From an uncultured Gemmatimonadota bacterium (GTDB lineage Bacteria > Gemmatimonadota > Gemmatimonadetes > Longimicrobiales > Gaopeijiaceae): DNA of 24,656 nucleotides. The position numbers and the translations under genes were made by a program. The notes below the pieces were generated by a model. That model searched no databases, had not been told where the DNA came from, and was given only the letters and a program-made list of their open reading frames with translations. Location: contig CALHIO010000131.1 of NCBI GenBank assembly GCA_938030915.1, forward strand, positions 1 to 24,656, in the 5' to 3' direction. This document shows positions 6,377-13,920 of this stretch, one piece after another; the first letter of the stretch is position 1, and each line of letters begins with the position of its first letter.

Positions 6377-8047
6377 CTACCCCTCGTCCTGCTCGCTCAT
6401 CGAGCCGACCCGGCACTGCCCATCCGGCTGCCTCAGCGTGGGGTACGACACCCCCAGCTGATCGAGGTACGAGTCGTACCGGTCGGAGTCGAAGTAGAAC
6501 GACTGCATGTCCTCTCGGAATTCCTCCATGATCCCGGCGTTCATCTCGATGGCCGGCTCGTCGGACGGCCGTATGAACGGCTCGTACTGAAGCTCCTGTG
6601 TCATCTCGTCGAAGTACGCCCACGCCTGATCGACGAGCTCGGGACGGACCATGAAGTCGAGAAGCGTCATCGCCTGAGCCATCGCGCCCTGCGTCGCACC
6701 CTTGTGGGCGATCGGTGTCGCCATGGCGATCGCATTCGCCCAGTTATGGCCCGGAAGGCCGGGGATGTTCGATGGAAAGGAGAGCGTCGCGGTCGGGACA
6801 TTCCAGGAAATGTCGCCGATGTCGTCGGCGTACCCCGCGGTGCGCTGCTCCTCCGTGAGTCCACCCCTGAGTGGTGCGAGTACCGTGGCCAGCCCCGTCT
6901 CGGGCCCGCTGACCTCACGCTGCGTAGCCCGTGCGAAACGCTGATCGGCCTCGGTCCACTCCGGAAGACCGACGCGCTCGATGTTTCCGTACATGGTCTC
7001 GGCTACGACCCGGTTGAAGTGCCCCGGCCACGCCGACCCGATGATCCGGGTCTCCCTGAGCGTCGTACCGGTCATCATCGCTGCTCCCTGCGCCACGGAA
7101 TCGCCGATCGCAAACAGGTCCCGGATCTGCGGATAGTTCTTCTCGCGGAAGTAGAACCAGACCGACGCCTCCGACGGAACGACATTCGGCTGGTCTCCCC
7201 CATCGTAGATGACGGAGTGCGAACGATGCTGCGGCCTCAGATGTTCACGACGATAGTTCCAGCCCACTTCCATGAGATTCGCCGCGTCCGCGGCGCTCCG
7301 GCCCCGCCACGGCGCCCCACCGGAATGAGCGGCGAAGCCCTCGAACGTGAACATCGCCGAAACGAGGCCCGTGCCCGGTGTCATGCCCCAGCTCGTCGAA
7401 AGGTTCGAGCCGACGTGGGCGTAGAGCACGATGTCGACATCGTCGAAGATGCCGTCTCGGACATAGTACGCCTTGGTCGCGACCAGTTCCTCGGCGACCC
7501 CCGGCCAGATCTGAATCGTGCCCGGAAGGCCCTCACGCTCCATCAGGTCCTTGACGGCGAGCGCAGCGGTGATCTGCACGGCCATGCCGGAGTTGTGGCC
7601 TTCTCCGTGCCCGGGCGCCCCGTCGACAAGGGGTAGGTGACATGCGACGCCCGGCGTCTGTGACGCCTTGGGGATATTATCGATGTCCGTCCCCAGCGAG
7701 ATCTTCGGCTCACCTGAACCCCAGGTGGCGACCCACGCCGTGGGAATGCCTGCGATCCCCTCCTCCACCAGAAAGCCCTCGTCACGAAGCAGATCGACCA
7801 GATACCGCGAGGTCTCGAATTCCTGGAAGCCCAGCTCTCCATAACTGAAGATCTGGTCGACCATGTCGGCCGTGAAGTCGCGACGTTCCTGCACAAAGCT
7901 GACGAGTTGGGACTTCCAGTCCTCGAGCTGGGCGGACTGGGCGGCGAGGTCCGCAGGACGACCCGCCAGGAGCGATCCGAGGGCGAACGCGAGACCGAGG
8001 AGCCGCCCCGGACTGCGCAGGACGGCTGAGAGGAAGGGCGAATTCAT
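6377..8047 (-). CDS. exported M20-family amidohydrolase (AbgB-like)
   Basis: A 556-residue metallohydrolase resembling the B subunit of p-aminobenzoyl-glutamate hydrolase. It starts at ATG 8047 with a signal peptide ending LAA before Gln near residue 37. Longer in-frame extensions upstream run into the divergent yhbY gene and destroy the signal. Metal-site elements are visible: GTDIDNIP at about 119-126 in the place of the usual ADxDALP, GHGEGH at 146-151 in the place of CGHDxH, the general base pair E186-E187 in GVAEEL, and H211 in LYAH. A central lid domain with AHSGGAPWRGRSAADA follows. The family cleaves amide bonds of acylated amino acids or folate catabolites; the actual substrate is unknown. 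The C-terminal about 90 residues are an extension with tyrosine-rich repeats. It faces the Sel1 gene end to end with only 12 bases between. Confidence 0.85.
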   Translation of the reverse strand: MNSPFLSAVLRSPGRLLGLAFALGSLLAGRPADLAAQSAQLEDWKSQLVSFVQERRDFTADMVDQIFSYGELGFQEFETSRYLVDLLRDEGFLVEEGIAGIPTAWVATWGSGEPKISLGTDIDNIPKASQTPGVACHLPLVDGAPGHGEGHNSGMAVQITAALAVKDLMEREGLPGTIQIWPGVAEELVATKAYYVRDGIFDDVDIVLYAHVGSNLSTSWGMTPGTGLVSAMFTFEGFAAHSGGAPWRGRSAADAANLMEVGWNYRREHLRPQHRSHSVIYDGGDQPNVVPSEASVWFYFREKNYPQIRDLFAIGDSVAQGAAMMTGTTLRETRIIGSAWPGHFNRVVAETMYGNIERVGLPEWTEADQRFARATQREVSGPETGLATVLAPLRGGLTEEQRTAGYADDIGDISWNVPTATLSFPSNIPGLPGHNWANAIAMATPIAHKGATQGAMAQAMTLLDFMVRPELVDQAWAYFDEMTQELQYEPFIRPSDEPAIEMNAGIMEEFREDMQSFYFDSDRYDSYLDQLGVSYPTLRQPDGQCRVGSMSEQDEG

Positions 8048-8182
8048 GATGACGAGCGCGGTCGGGGTGAATGGCCCGACCAAGATGCGCTTCACGCCGT
8101 ATCTCCGCGACCGATCCCCGGCCCGCCTTCTCGCGTGCGTCCGCACCTGTTGGAGGCCGAGTACACATGCCAGCTTCCTGCC

Positions 8183-8494
8183 ATGGACAGACTGACCTCC
8201 CGCCAGCGAGCGCACCTCCGGAAGCTGGCCCATCATCTCAAGCCGATCGTCCTGGTTGGCGGCGACGGCGTGACCGCCGCCGTGTTGAACTCGGTCGAGG
8301 ATGCCTTCAACACGCGGGAGTTGATCAAGGTGAAGCTCCAGGAGTCGGCGCCGCTCCACGTGAAAGACGCGGCAGGCGAGCTGTCGACGGGGGTCATCGG
8401 GGCACACTCCGTGCAGACGATCGGACGCACGGTCGTCCTGTACCGACCACACCCCGAGAACCCCGAGATTCGCCTTCCCAAGGCCGGCGACTGA
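8183..8494 (+). CDS. yhbY: YhbY-type CRM-domain RNA-binding protein
   Basis: A 103-residue single CRM (KH-like) domain protein. The N-terminal LTSRQRAHLRKLAHHLKPIV, the GxxG-type loop GGDG, the ELIKVKL strand and the C-terminal GRTVVLYRP are the standard signatures; length matches E. coli YhbY (97 residues), which associates with pre-50S ribosomal particles. The start ATG 8183 aligns with the family N-terminus. An in-frame GTG at 8135 would add 16 unrelated residues. No good Shine-Dalgarno is seen at 8183. The gene is divergent from the M20 hydrolase, and a small hypothetical gene begins one base after its stop, so the two are likely co-transcribed. Confidence 0.9.
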   Translation: MDRLTSRQRAHLRKLAHHLKPIVLVGGDGVTAAVLNSVEDAFNTRELIKVKLQESAPLHVKDAAGELSTGVIGAHSVQTIGRTVVLYRPHPENPEIRLPKAGD

Positions 8495-8495
8495 C

Positions 8496-8774
8496 ATGTC
8501 GCGGGCATTCGTCAAAGAGGACGATCACCAGCAGGAGCCGGAATTCCGGCTGCCCGACCCCGACTCCCCGTACTATGCGGAGGCCGCGGCGTGGGCGCTC
8601 ATCCAGGGTGCGGACGAGGGGGATTCCCGGTCCGCCGAACTGGCTACCGGATATGCGTGGGGTGACCCGGCGCTGACCACCCAGATCGAGGCTATCCTCG
8701 AGCGCGCCGAAGCCGACGGTGAAGATCGGGTCGCACAGCTCGCGCGGCGGTATCTGAAGACGGCAAGACGGTAG
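8496..8774 (+). CDS. small hypothetical protein with a Gre-factor-like N-terminal motif
   Basis: A 92-residue acidic, soluble protein beginning MSRAFVKEDD, a start often seen in GreA/GreB-like transcription factors, followed by a Pro/Asp-rich linker and then two predicted helices (about 25-45 and 60-90) ending in a basic tail. It has neither the long coiled-coil finger nor the C-terminal FKBP-like domain of true Gre factors, so it is not a functional Gre protein by itself. Its stop TAG (8772-8774) lies 22 bases from the convergent aldo-keto reductase gene. I recall similar short hypothetical proteins in other bacteria but cannot assign a function. Start ATG 8496 follows the yhbY stop by one base, giving translational coupling. 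Confidence 0.7.
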   Translation: MSRAFVKEDDHQQEPEFRLPDPDSPYYAEAAAWALIQGADEGDSRSAELATGYAWGDPALTTQIEAILERAEADGEDRVAQLARRYLKTARR

Positions 8775-8796
8775 ACGGCACCGGAGCTCAGCCGCC

Positions 8797-10245
8797 TCAC
8801 TCGATGACGGCTTCCGCCTCCATCTCCACCCGGTATCCCTCACCGATCAGCCCGGCGCGAACGAGGGTGTTGGCAGGCTGAACGTGGCCGAGCCTCGCGC
8901 CGTGCACCTTCGAAATGGCCTCGGCGTCATCCGGGTTCACGACGTAGATCCTCGTGCGCACGACGTCGTCGAGCGAACCACCCAGGGAACGGATCGCACC
9001 TTCGATCTTGTCCAGGCAGAAGTGCGCCTGCGACCCGGCATCGTCGCCACCGATCAGCCGATCTCCGTGCGTGGCGGTCGTCCCGGAGACGAAGATCCGG
9101 TCTCCTTTTCGAACGGCCCGGGAAAAGCCGGCCAGATCCTCCCACACGGTTCCGCTCAGAGCCCGCGTGCGGTCTCCGGGGCCCTCTTCCACCGGATACG
9201 GCGAGGGCATCTCCTCGAAGTGGTCGCTGAGGTCACCGGCCGCGGTCAGGAACGGCGCTTTTCGGTACTCGTCCCCGCAGTCGCCCGGGATCGGGTCGAG
9301 CGCAGCCACCGCCGCGTCGATCTCTTCACGACTCTCTTCGTCGATCGAGAAGCCGAAAAGCCCGGCGGTCTCGGCGATGTGCTCACTCCGGCCGAGACGC
9401 GCTCCGACGATGATACCACCGACGGCCGGTGCTTCGAGCATGCAGCGGCACGCGACGTTCGCGATGGACACCTCGAGCCTGCGCGCCGCACGCGCGAGCG
9501 CGGACAGGAGATCCTGGTACCGGGCCCATCCACCCGCCGCGTCGATGAACCGCTTGTACTTCATCTGGGACCACGTTTCGAGGGCGTCGACCTCCGGCTC
9601 AGGAGCCCCCAGCCAGCGCTCGCTGAAGAAGCCGCCTGCGACGGTGCCGAACGCCAGCAATGTGACACCCCGCTCCCGACACAGAGCCGTCATGGCACCC
9701 GCGGCCCGCTGATCCAGCAGGGAGTAGCACACCTGGTTGGAGACGATGTCGACCCCGGAGTCGAGCAGCATGCGGAGGTGTGCCGTGTCCGTGTTGGTCA
9801 GTGCCAGGTGGCCTATGAGTCCCTCATCCCGAAGGTCCTGGAGATGGAAGATGCAATCGAGCCAGCTCGGGTCGCTGTAACTCCACGCGTGGAATTGAAG
9901 CACGTCGATCGTGTCCGCTCGCATGCGGGAGCGCGCGGTCTCGACAGCAGCCCGGACGTCCTCGGCCGAGTGGACGCCGGGCTTCGGAACCCACTTCGTC
10001 AGCAGCTGCGCCTCCCCCGGGGATTCCGCCGAGAAATGGCCGGCGATCAGCTCGGATGATCCGTAATGGTCGGCCATGTCGAAGGTGGTCAGGCCCGCGT
10101 CGACGTACCGCCTCATCTCGGCGGCCCCGGCAGCCGTATCGAGAGTGCCGCCATCGCGTTCCATATCCGCGATTTGCCACAGCCCCGTCAGCACGCGGGA
10201 GATCTCCAACCCCGGGGCGAGCTCGATCCGCTCCACCTTGCTCAT
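8797..10245 (-). CDS. aldo-keto reductase fused to a RidA/YjgF-like domain
   Basis: A 482-residue two-domain protein. Residues 1 to about 330 are an aldo-keto reductase barrel with the catalytic tetrad D56, Y61 (in MADHYG), K84 (in LTKW) and H119 (in LQFHAW), expected to use NADPH to reduce or oxidise a carbonyl. Residues from about 360 to 482 are a Rid-family domain (SGTTATHG, then RTRIYVVN and RVEMEAEAVIE). At the position of the RidA imine-deaminase arginine the sequence reads PAN (N459) instead of PAR, so classical 2-aminoacrylate deaminase activity is not expected. The ATG at 10245 is preferred over GTG 10248 because AAAGGA lies just upstream at a workable distance. It is the last gene of the minus-strand run that begins with the lipoprotein at 15263, after a 63-base gap from the permease. 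Confidence 0.85.
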   Translation of the reverse strand: MSKVERIELAPGLEISRVLTGLWQIADMERDGGTLDTAAGAAEMRRYVDAGLTTFDMADHYGSSELIAGHFSAESPGEAQLLTKWVPKPGVHSAEDVRAAVETARSRMRADTIDVLQFHAWSYSDPSWLDCIFHLQDLRDEGLIGHLALTNTDTAHLRMLLDSGVDIVSNQVCYSLLDQRAAGAMTALCRERGVTLLAFGTVAGGFFSERWLGAPEPEVDALETWSQMKYKRFIDAAGGWARYQDLLSALARAARRLEVSIANVACRCMLEAPAVGGIIVGARLGRSEHIAETAGLFGFSIDEESREEIDAAVAALDPIPGDCGDEYRKAPFLTAAGDLSDHFEEMPSPYPVEEGPGDRTRALSGTVWEDLAGFSRAVRKGDRIFVSGTTATHGDRLIGGDDAGSQAHFCLDKIEGAIRSLGGSLDDVVRTRIYVVNPDDAEAISKVHGARLGHVQPANTLVRAGLIGEGYRVEMEAEAVIE

Positions 10246-10308
10246 CACATCCTTTCTTCGAATCGGTTTCGTGCGCCGTGCGGATTCTTGCCCGCACCGA
10301 CGGGCCCT

Positions 10309-11793
10309 CTACTCCGGCGGCAACTCCGCGAAGATCGCCTTCACGTCGACCCCATCGGCCTTCAACTTCGCGACTTCCCTGAAATAGACCACGGATGCCC
10401 CGGCCATGACCGCGATCCAGAGCGGCGTCGAGTGGAAATACCACGCGGACATCTCGGCGGTCAGATCCTTCCACAGATGGACGCCGAGGAAGACGGCAAG
10501 GAGCACCGCCCCGGCGAGAGCCAGAGGTGCCTGAATCGCACGATTGCGGACCACTGTCATGCGGGACGCGATCTCGGGGTTGCGTGAAGGCAAGCTCAGA
10601 ACCGTCAGGCACATGACGCCGAAGTTCACGAGCATCGACGTCACGAGAATGTCCACGCCCAGGAAGAAATCACCTGCGAAGTGGCTCCCGAGGATGGACG
10701 CCGTTGCCATGAGACCGCTCAGTACGATCGCGACGTGAGGGGTGTGCCACGTCGGATGCACCTTCGCGACCCCTCGCGGGAAGACCCCGTCTTCGGCCCA
10801 CGCGAACATCAGGCGCGAGACGGCGAGCAGCATCGCCGGAAGGTCATTGATGAGGGCGATCGCGGCGCCCGCGACGATAAGAGCCGTCCACTGCGGCTCG
10901 AGAACATATCCGAGCAGCCCGGGTGCAGTGAGGTCCTGAGTCTGCGCGCGCTCGGCGACGAACTGCCAGGGAACCGTGTTGTACACCGCCGCCGTGAAGA
11001 GGAAGTAGAAGAGACCCACGGTCCCAATGGCGATGCCGATCGCCAGGGGAAGGGCCCGCTCGGGGTTCTTGGCCTCGCCCCCCGCCTGAGCGATCGAGTC
11101 GAATCCGATGAAACTCGAAAAGAGGATCGCGGAAGCGGCCAGGAGCCGACTCCACGAGAATTCCGCGCTCACCTCGGGCACGGCGACGCCCTCTCGTGCC
11201 ATCAGCCCGGCTGCGAAGTCGGCCTGATCGAAGAGGAAGCCAGCCACGATGACGACCCCGCCCAGCACGAACATCACGAACATCAACGGCACGAGGATGC
11301 GTTCCACGTTTCCGACGCCACGCATGTTGATTCCGACGGAGGTCCACAGGAATGCCAGCGCGAGGCCGACCCGTACGGGTCCCTGATCGAGCGTCATCGC
11401 CAACCCGTCCATCCCGAACGCGGCAACGGCATCCCGGATGAAGGGAATCATGACGTACGACACGACCCCGATCGCGACCGAGAGGCCGAACCACTGCGAG
11501 AAGCTGGCTACGAAGCCGAGGTAGGGGCTCAGCCCACGGCTCGCGAAGACGTAGCTGCCCCCTGCCCTCGGCATCGCGGACGAAAGCGTCGCGTACGCCA
11601 GCGCGGCCAGGACCGCGGGAACGGCCGCGAAGAGATACGCGGGTAGCACGTACGGCCCGATCCCGGGCACGTTCCTCTGCAGCATGAAGGGAATGATGTT
11701 GATCGCCGCGCCGAGCATCGAGCAGATGCCCGTGGCAGCGAGCCCGAGGAGCCCGAGTCGACGCTCGAGCCCCGTGCTGGATTCCTGCGCCAT
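10309..11793 (-). CDS. APC-superfamily amino-acid/amine permease
   Basis: A 494-residue inner-membrane transporter with about 12 hydrophobic helices. The first helix contains the unwound substrate-binding turn GICSMLGAAIN, and GGSYVFASRGLSPYLGF after helix 2 is the consensus of the amino acid-polyamine-organocation superfamily. SSFIGFDSIAQAGGEAKNP in helix 6 is another strong family motif. It imports or exchanges an amino acid or amine; the substrate cannot be read from sequence. It starts at ATG 11793, 11 bases after the stop of the RND-type gene (11805), with no obvious Shine-Dalgarno, so translation probably depends on coupling. The neighbouring downstream gene, an aldo-keto reductase with a Rid domain, suggests a link to nitrogen metabolism, but this is inference. 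Confidence 0.88.
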   Translation of the reverse strand: MAQESSTGLERRLGLLGLAATGICSMLGAAINIIPFMLQRNVPGIGPYVLPAYLFAAVPAVLAALAYATLSSAMPRAGGSYVFASRGLSPYLGFVASFSQWFGLSVAIGVVSYVMIPFIRDAVAAFGMDGLAMTLDQGPVRVGLALAFLWTSVGINMRGVGNVERILVPLMFVMFVLGGVVIVAGFLFDQADFAAGLMAREGVAVPEVSAEFSWSRLLAASAILFSSFIGFDSIAQAGGEAKNPERALPLAIGIAIGTVGLFYFLFTAAVYNTVPWQFVAERAQTQDLTAPGLLGYVLEPQWTALIVAGAAIALINDLPAMLLAVSRLMFAWAEDGVFPRGVAKVHPTWHTPHVAIVLSGLMATASILGSHFAGDFFLGVDILVTSMLVNFGVMCLTVLSLPSRNPEIASRMTVVRNRAIQAPLALAGAVLLAVFLGVHLWKDLTAEMSAWYFHSTPLWIAVMAGASVVYFREVAKLKADGVDVKAIFAELPPE

Positions 11794-11804
11794 GTGGGGA
11801 GGGG

Positions 11805-13772
11805 TCAGGTGTTATTGATGGTCGTCGCGAGCCGCGGAAGGACGAGCAGCGCCATCGTCGCCGCGGCCATGGTACCCACAATCACCGCCAGTCCGAAACG
11901 TTGCGTGGGTGGAAAGGACGAGAGCACGAAGATGCCGAAGCCGGCACAGATGATCGTGGAGGCTCCGAGGACGGGACGTCCGATGTGAGCGACGGCGCTG
12001 ACCCAGGGCGTCGTGACCCCGGCAGCCGCCAGCCTTCGAACCCGTATGACGAGGTGGATCATCGAGTCTGCGCCGATCGCGAGCGCAATGTTCGCCGCCG
12101 GCGACGTGATGATGTCGATCGCGATCCCGGCGTGCCCGAAGGTGCCGAGGATCACCAGCGGAATCGCACCGAGACAGACCCACATCGTACCCGCGATGAC
12201 GCGGGAGCGGGCAACGATCAGCGCAACGCCCATGAAGAGGGCCAGCAGGCCGCCGATGCCGATGCGCAGTGAAGATGCGATCAGCCGGCCGAGTTGTGCC
12301 TGCAGGTCGTACAGGCCGGCTACGGCGTCCGCTTGCAGCCCCACCTCCTCGACCCGGGAGGTCAGGCGGGCCATCACGACCTCCCTCGGCTCAGTAACCG
12401 TCTCACGCATCCGGAGGGAGTAGCGCGCCTGACTTCGATCGGGGGTAACGAAGCCGAGTGCGACACCACCGAGGGCATCGGACGACGCCAGATCGAGCAG
12501 CATTCCGACCGGGAGTAACCCGGCCAGAGGAATCGTTCGAGCGTGGTCGATCAGGAGTGTGGGTGACAGCACGACCCCCACCGCCGAATCTGCTTCGAGG
12601 GCCGCCTGAAGGGCATCGAGTCGAGGGTACACGTCCCGTGACGACACCACGTCACCGCCCGGATCCGAGACGACGATATCGAGGGTGCTGCTCCCGCCGT
12701 CGGCGTCCACGAGGGCCAGTCCCTCTCGAAGGTCCGAGCCGGGCGCGAAGTAACTGAGGAGGCCGGGGTCGGTGTCCAACCGCGGTACCCCGACCGCCAA
12801 CGCACCGACCACGACCAGCGCACTTCCCAGTACCGCCGCCCGTGCGCCCAGGGAGCCGGTACCTGTCGCGTCCGTCGTCGGTGGCGGAATGCGCGCCCAG
12901 CGACCCAGGACACTGGGATAGACCAGATACGCGGCGGCGAGCGCAGCCAGCGTCCCTGCGATACCGGCGACCCCGAGCTCCCGAAGCGGCTGTGCCGTAG
13001 CGATGAGCAGACTCACGAACCCCAGCAGGGTCGTCGTCATGCTCCAGAAGGATCCCTCCCACGTCTCGCCCAACGCTTCGAGAATGCGACCAGAGCGATC
13101 CTCGCCGGCAGCCCGCCTCCAGTTCGCGGTCAGGAAGACGACGTGCGACAGGGTGAGCACGAAGACGATGGTGACGAGGTTGGCCGTGAGCAGACCGATG
13201 CCCACGTCGAACGCCTGGACGATCAGGAGCGTCGTGGAGACGGAGACGAAGCATGTCGCCAACGTGCCCGCGACGATCGCGGCATCGCGATACACGACCC
13301 CGATCAGCAGGGCGAAGATAAGGACCGCAGCCGAGCTGAAGACGACGAGGTCCCGGTACAGGCTCCGGCGGATCAACTCGACGATCGCCGGAACGCCGGA
13401 GACGACGATCTCCAGCGACGTCGATTCGTGCCGGTCAACGAGCGCCTCGACGAGGGGAAGCAGGAGTTCGGGGTCCGTGTCGTCCACCTGCAGCACGATA
13501 TTGGTCGCATCGGGGTCGGGCGTAAGCAGGATCCGGCCGAAGAGCGGGCTGTTGGACGGATCGTCCGTCGTGATGCTGAAGCCTCCGTCGACGCCCTCGA
13601 TCGCCAGAAGGTCATTCGTGAGTCGGACGATCCCGTCCCGATACGCAGCGGCATCCCCTCCCTGGTTCGCCACGCGAAGGATGAGCTGCGCACCGGCCGG
13701 AAATACTTCGGCGACCTCCCGGGACGCCTGCATCTGCGGGTCGTCCTTGGCGAAGAAGAAGTCACCCTGCAC
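11805..13772 (-). CDS. RND/MMPL-type membrane protein (5' end disrupted, see 13773-13920)
   Basis: A member of the RND superfamily of the MMPL/HpnN type rather than AcrB type. The standard-start frame gives 655 residues: a periplasmic domain (about 1-130), a first bundle of five helices (about 135-300, with the short GLLTANLVTIVFVLTLSHVV stretch typical of sterol-sensing/MMPL proteins), a helix near 310-330, a second periplasmic domain (330-510) and a second bundle of helices to the end with IALAIGADSMIH. Such proteins move lipids or other hydrophobic cargo across the envelope using the proton gradient. The GTG at 13772 cannot be the natural start: the upstream in-frame codons encode the missing first transmembrane helix. 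An ATG that overlaps the stop of the upstream lipoprotein gene lies one base out of frame. The gene is followed by the permease after 11 bases. Confidence 0.8.
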   Translation of the reverse strand: MQGDFFFAKDDPQMQASREVAEVFPAGAQLILRVANQGGDAAAYRDGIVRLTNDLLAIEGVDGGFSITTDDPSNSPLFGRILLTPDPDATNIVLQVDDTDPELLLPLVEALVDRHESTSLEIVVSGVPAIVELIRRSLYRDLVVFSSAAVLIFALLIGVVYRDAAIVAGTLATCFVSVSTTLLIVQAFDVGIGLLTANLVTIVFVLTLSHVVFLTANWRRAAGEDRSGRILEALGETWEGSFWSMTTTLLGFVSLLIATAQPLRELGVAGIAGTLAALAAAYLVYPSVLGRWARIPPPTTDATGTGSLGARAAVLGSALVVVGALAVGVPRLDTDPGLLSYFAPGSDLREGLALVDADGGSSTLDIVVSDPGGDVVSSRDVYPRLDALQAALEADSAVGVVLSPTLLIDHARTIPLAGLLPVGMLLDLASSDALGGVALGFVTPDRSQARYSLRMRETVTEPREVVMARLTSRVEEVGLQADAVAGLYDLQAQLGRLIASSLRIGIGGLLALFMGVALIVARSRVIAGTMWVCLGAIPLVILGTFGHAGIAIDIITSPAANIALAIGADSMIHLVIRVRRLAAAGVTTPWVSAVAHIGRPVLGASTIICAGFGIFVLSSFPPTQRFGLAVIVGTMAAATMALLVLPRLATTINNT

Positions 13773-13920
13773 GCGCGGGGAGAGATCGACGAAGGTGACG
13801 ACCGCAGCGATCCCGAGGGCAGCAAGGCCGAGGGCCAGCCACCCGGCCCACGCGGAGGTCCAGAGCTTCAGCAGAAGTCGGTCAGGCCAGAGTCGACAGG
13901 CGATCGACCCATCCCGTCAT
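13773..13920 (-). other. probable true 5' end of the RND-type gene, separated from its ATG by a one-base frame break
   Basis: On the minus strand, ATG at 13920 overlaps the stop of the lipoprotein gene (ATGA) but its frame stops at TGA 13882-13884 after 12 codons. The neighbouring frame is open from 13916 into the RND gene and encodes a basic segment and then a hydrophobic helix (about WAGWLALGLAALGIAAVV). Skipping one base between 13917 and 13882, for example one G of the GGG run at 13914-13916, would join them into a protein of about 704 residues. There is no ATG, GTG or TTG in the open frame before 13772. A sequencing or assembly error, a true mutation or a frameshift are all possible. Confidence 0.6.

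Noticed and set aside
8048..8182. Divergent gap between the M20 hydrolase and yhbY searched for promoters, operators or a small gene
   Set aside because: No convincing -35/-10 pair, inverted repeat or additional start with a Shine-Dalgarno was found.
8884..10059. 391-codon plus-strand open frame opposite the aldo-keto reductase-Rid gene
   Set aside because: Composition of a mirror frame (Arg, Val, Asp, His rich), no recognisable domain; the opposite strand has a complete catalytic tetrad.
10681..11646. Plus-strand open frame opposite the amino-acid permease
   Set aside because: Translation is charged and repetitive, as expected from the complement of hydrophobic helices.
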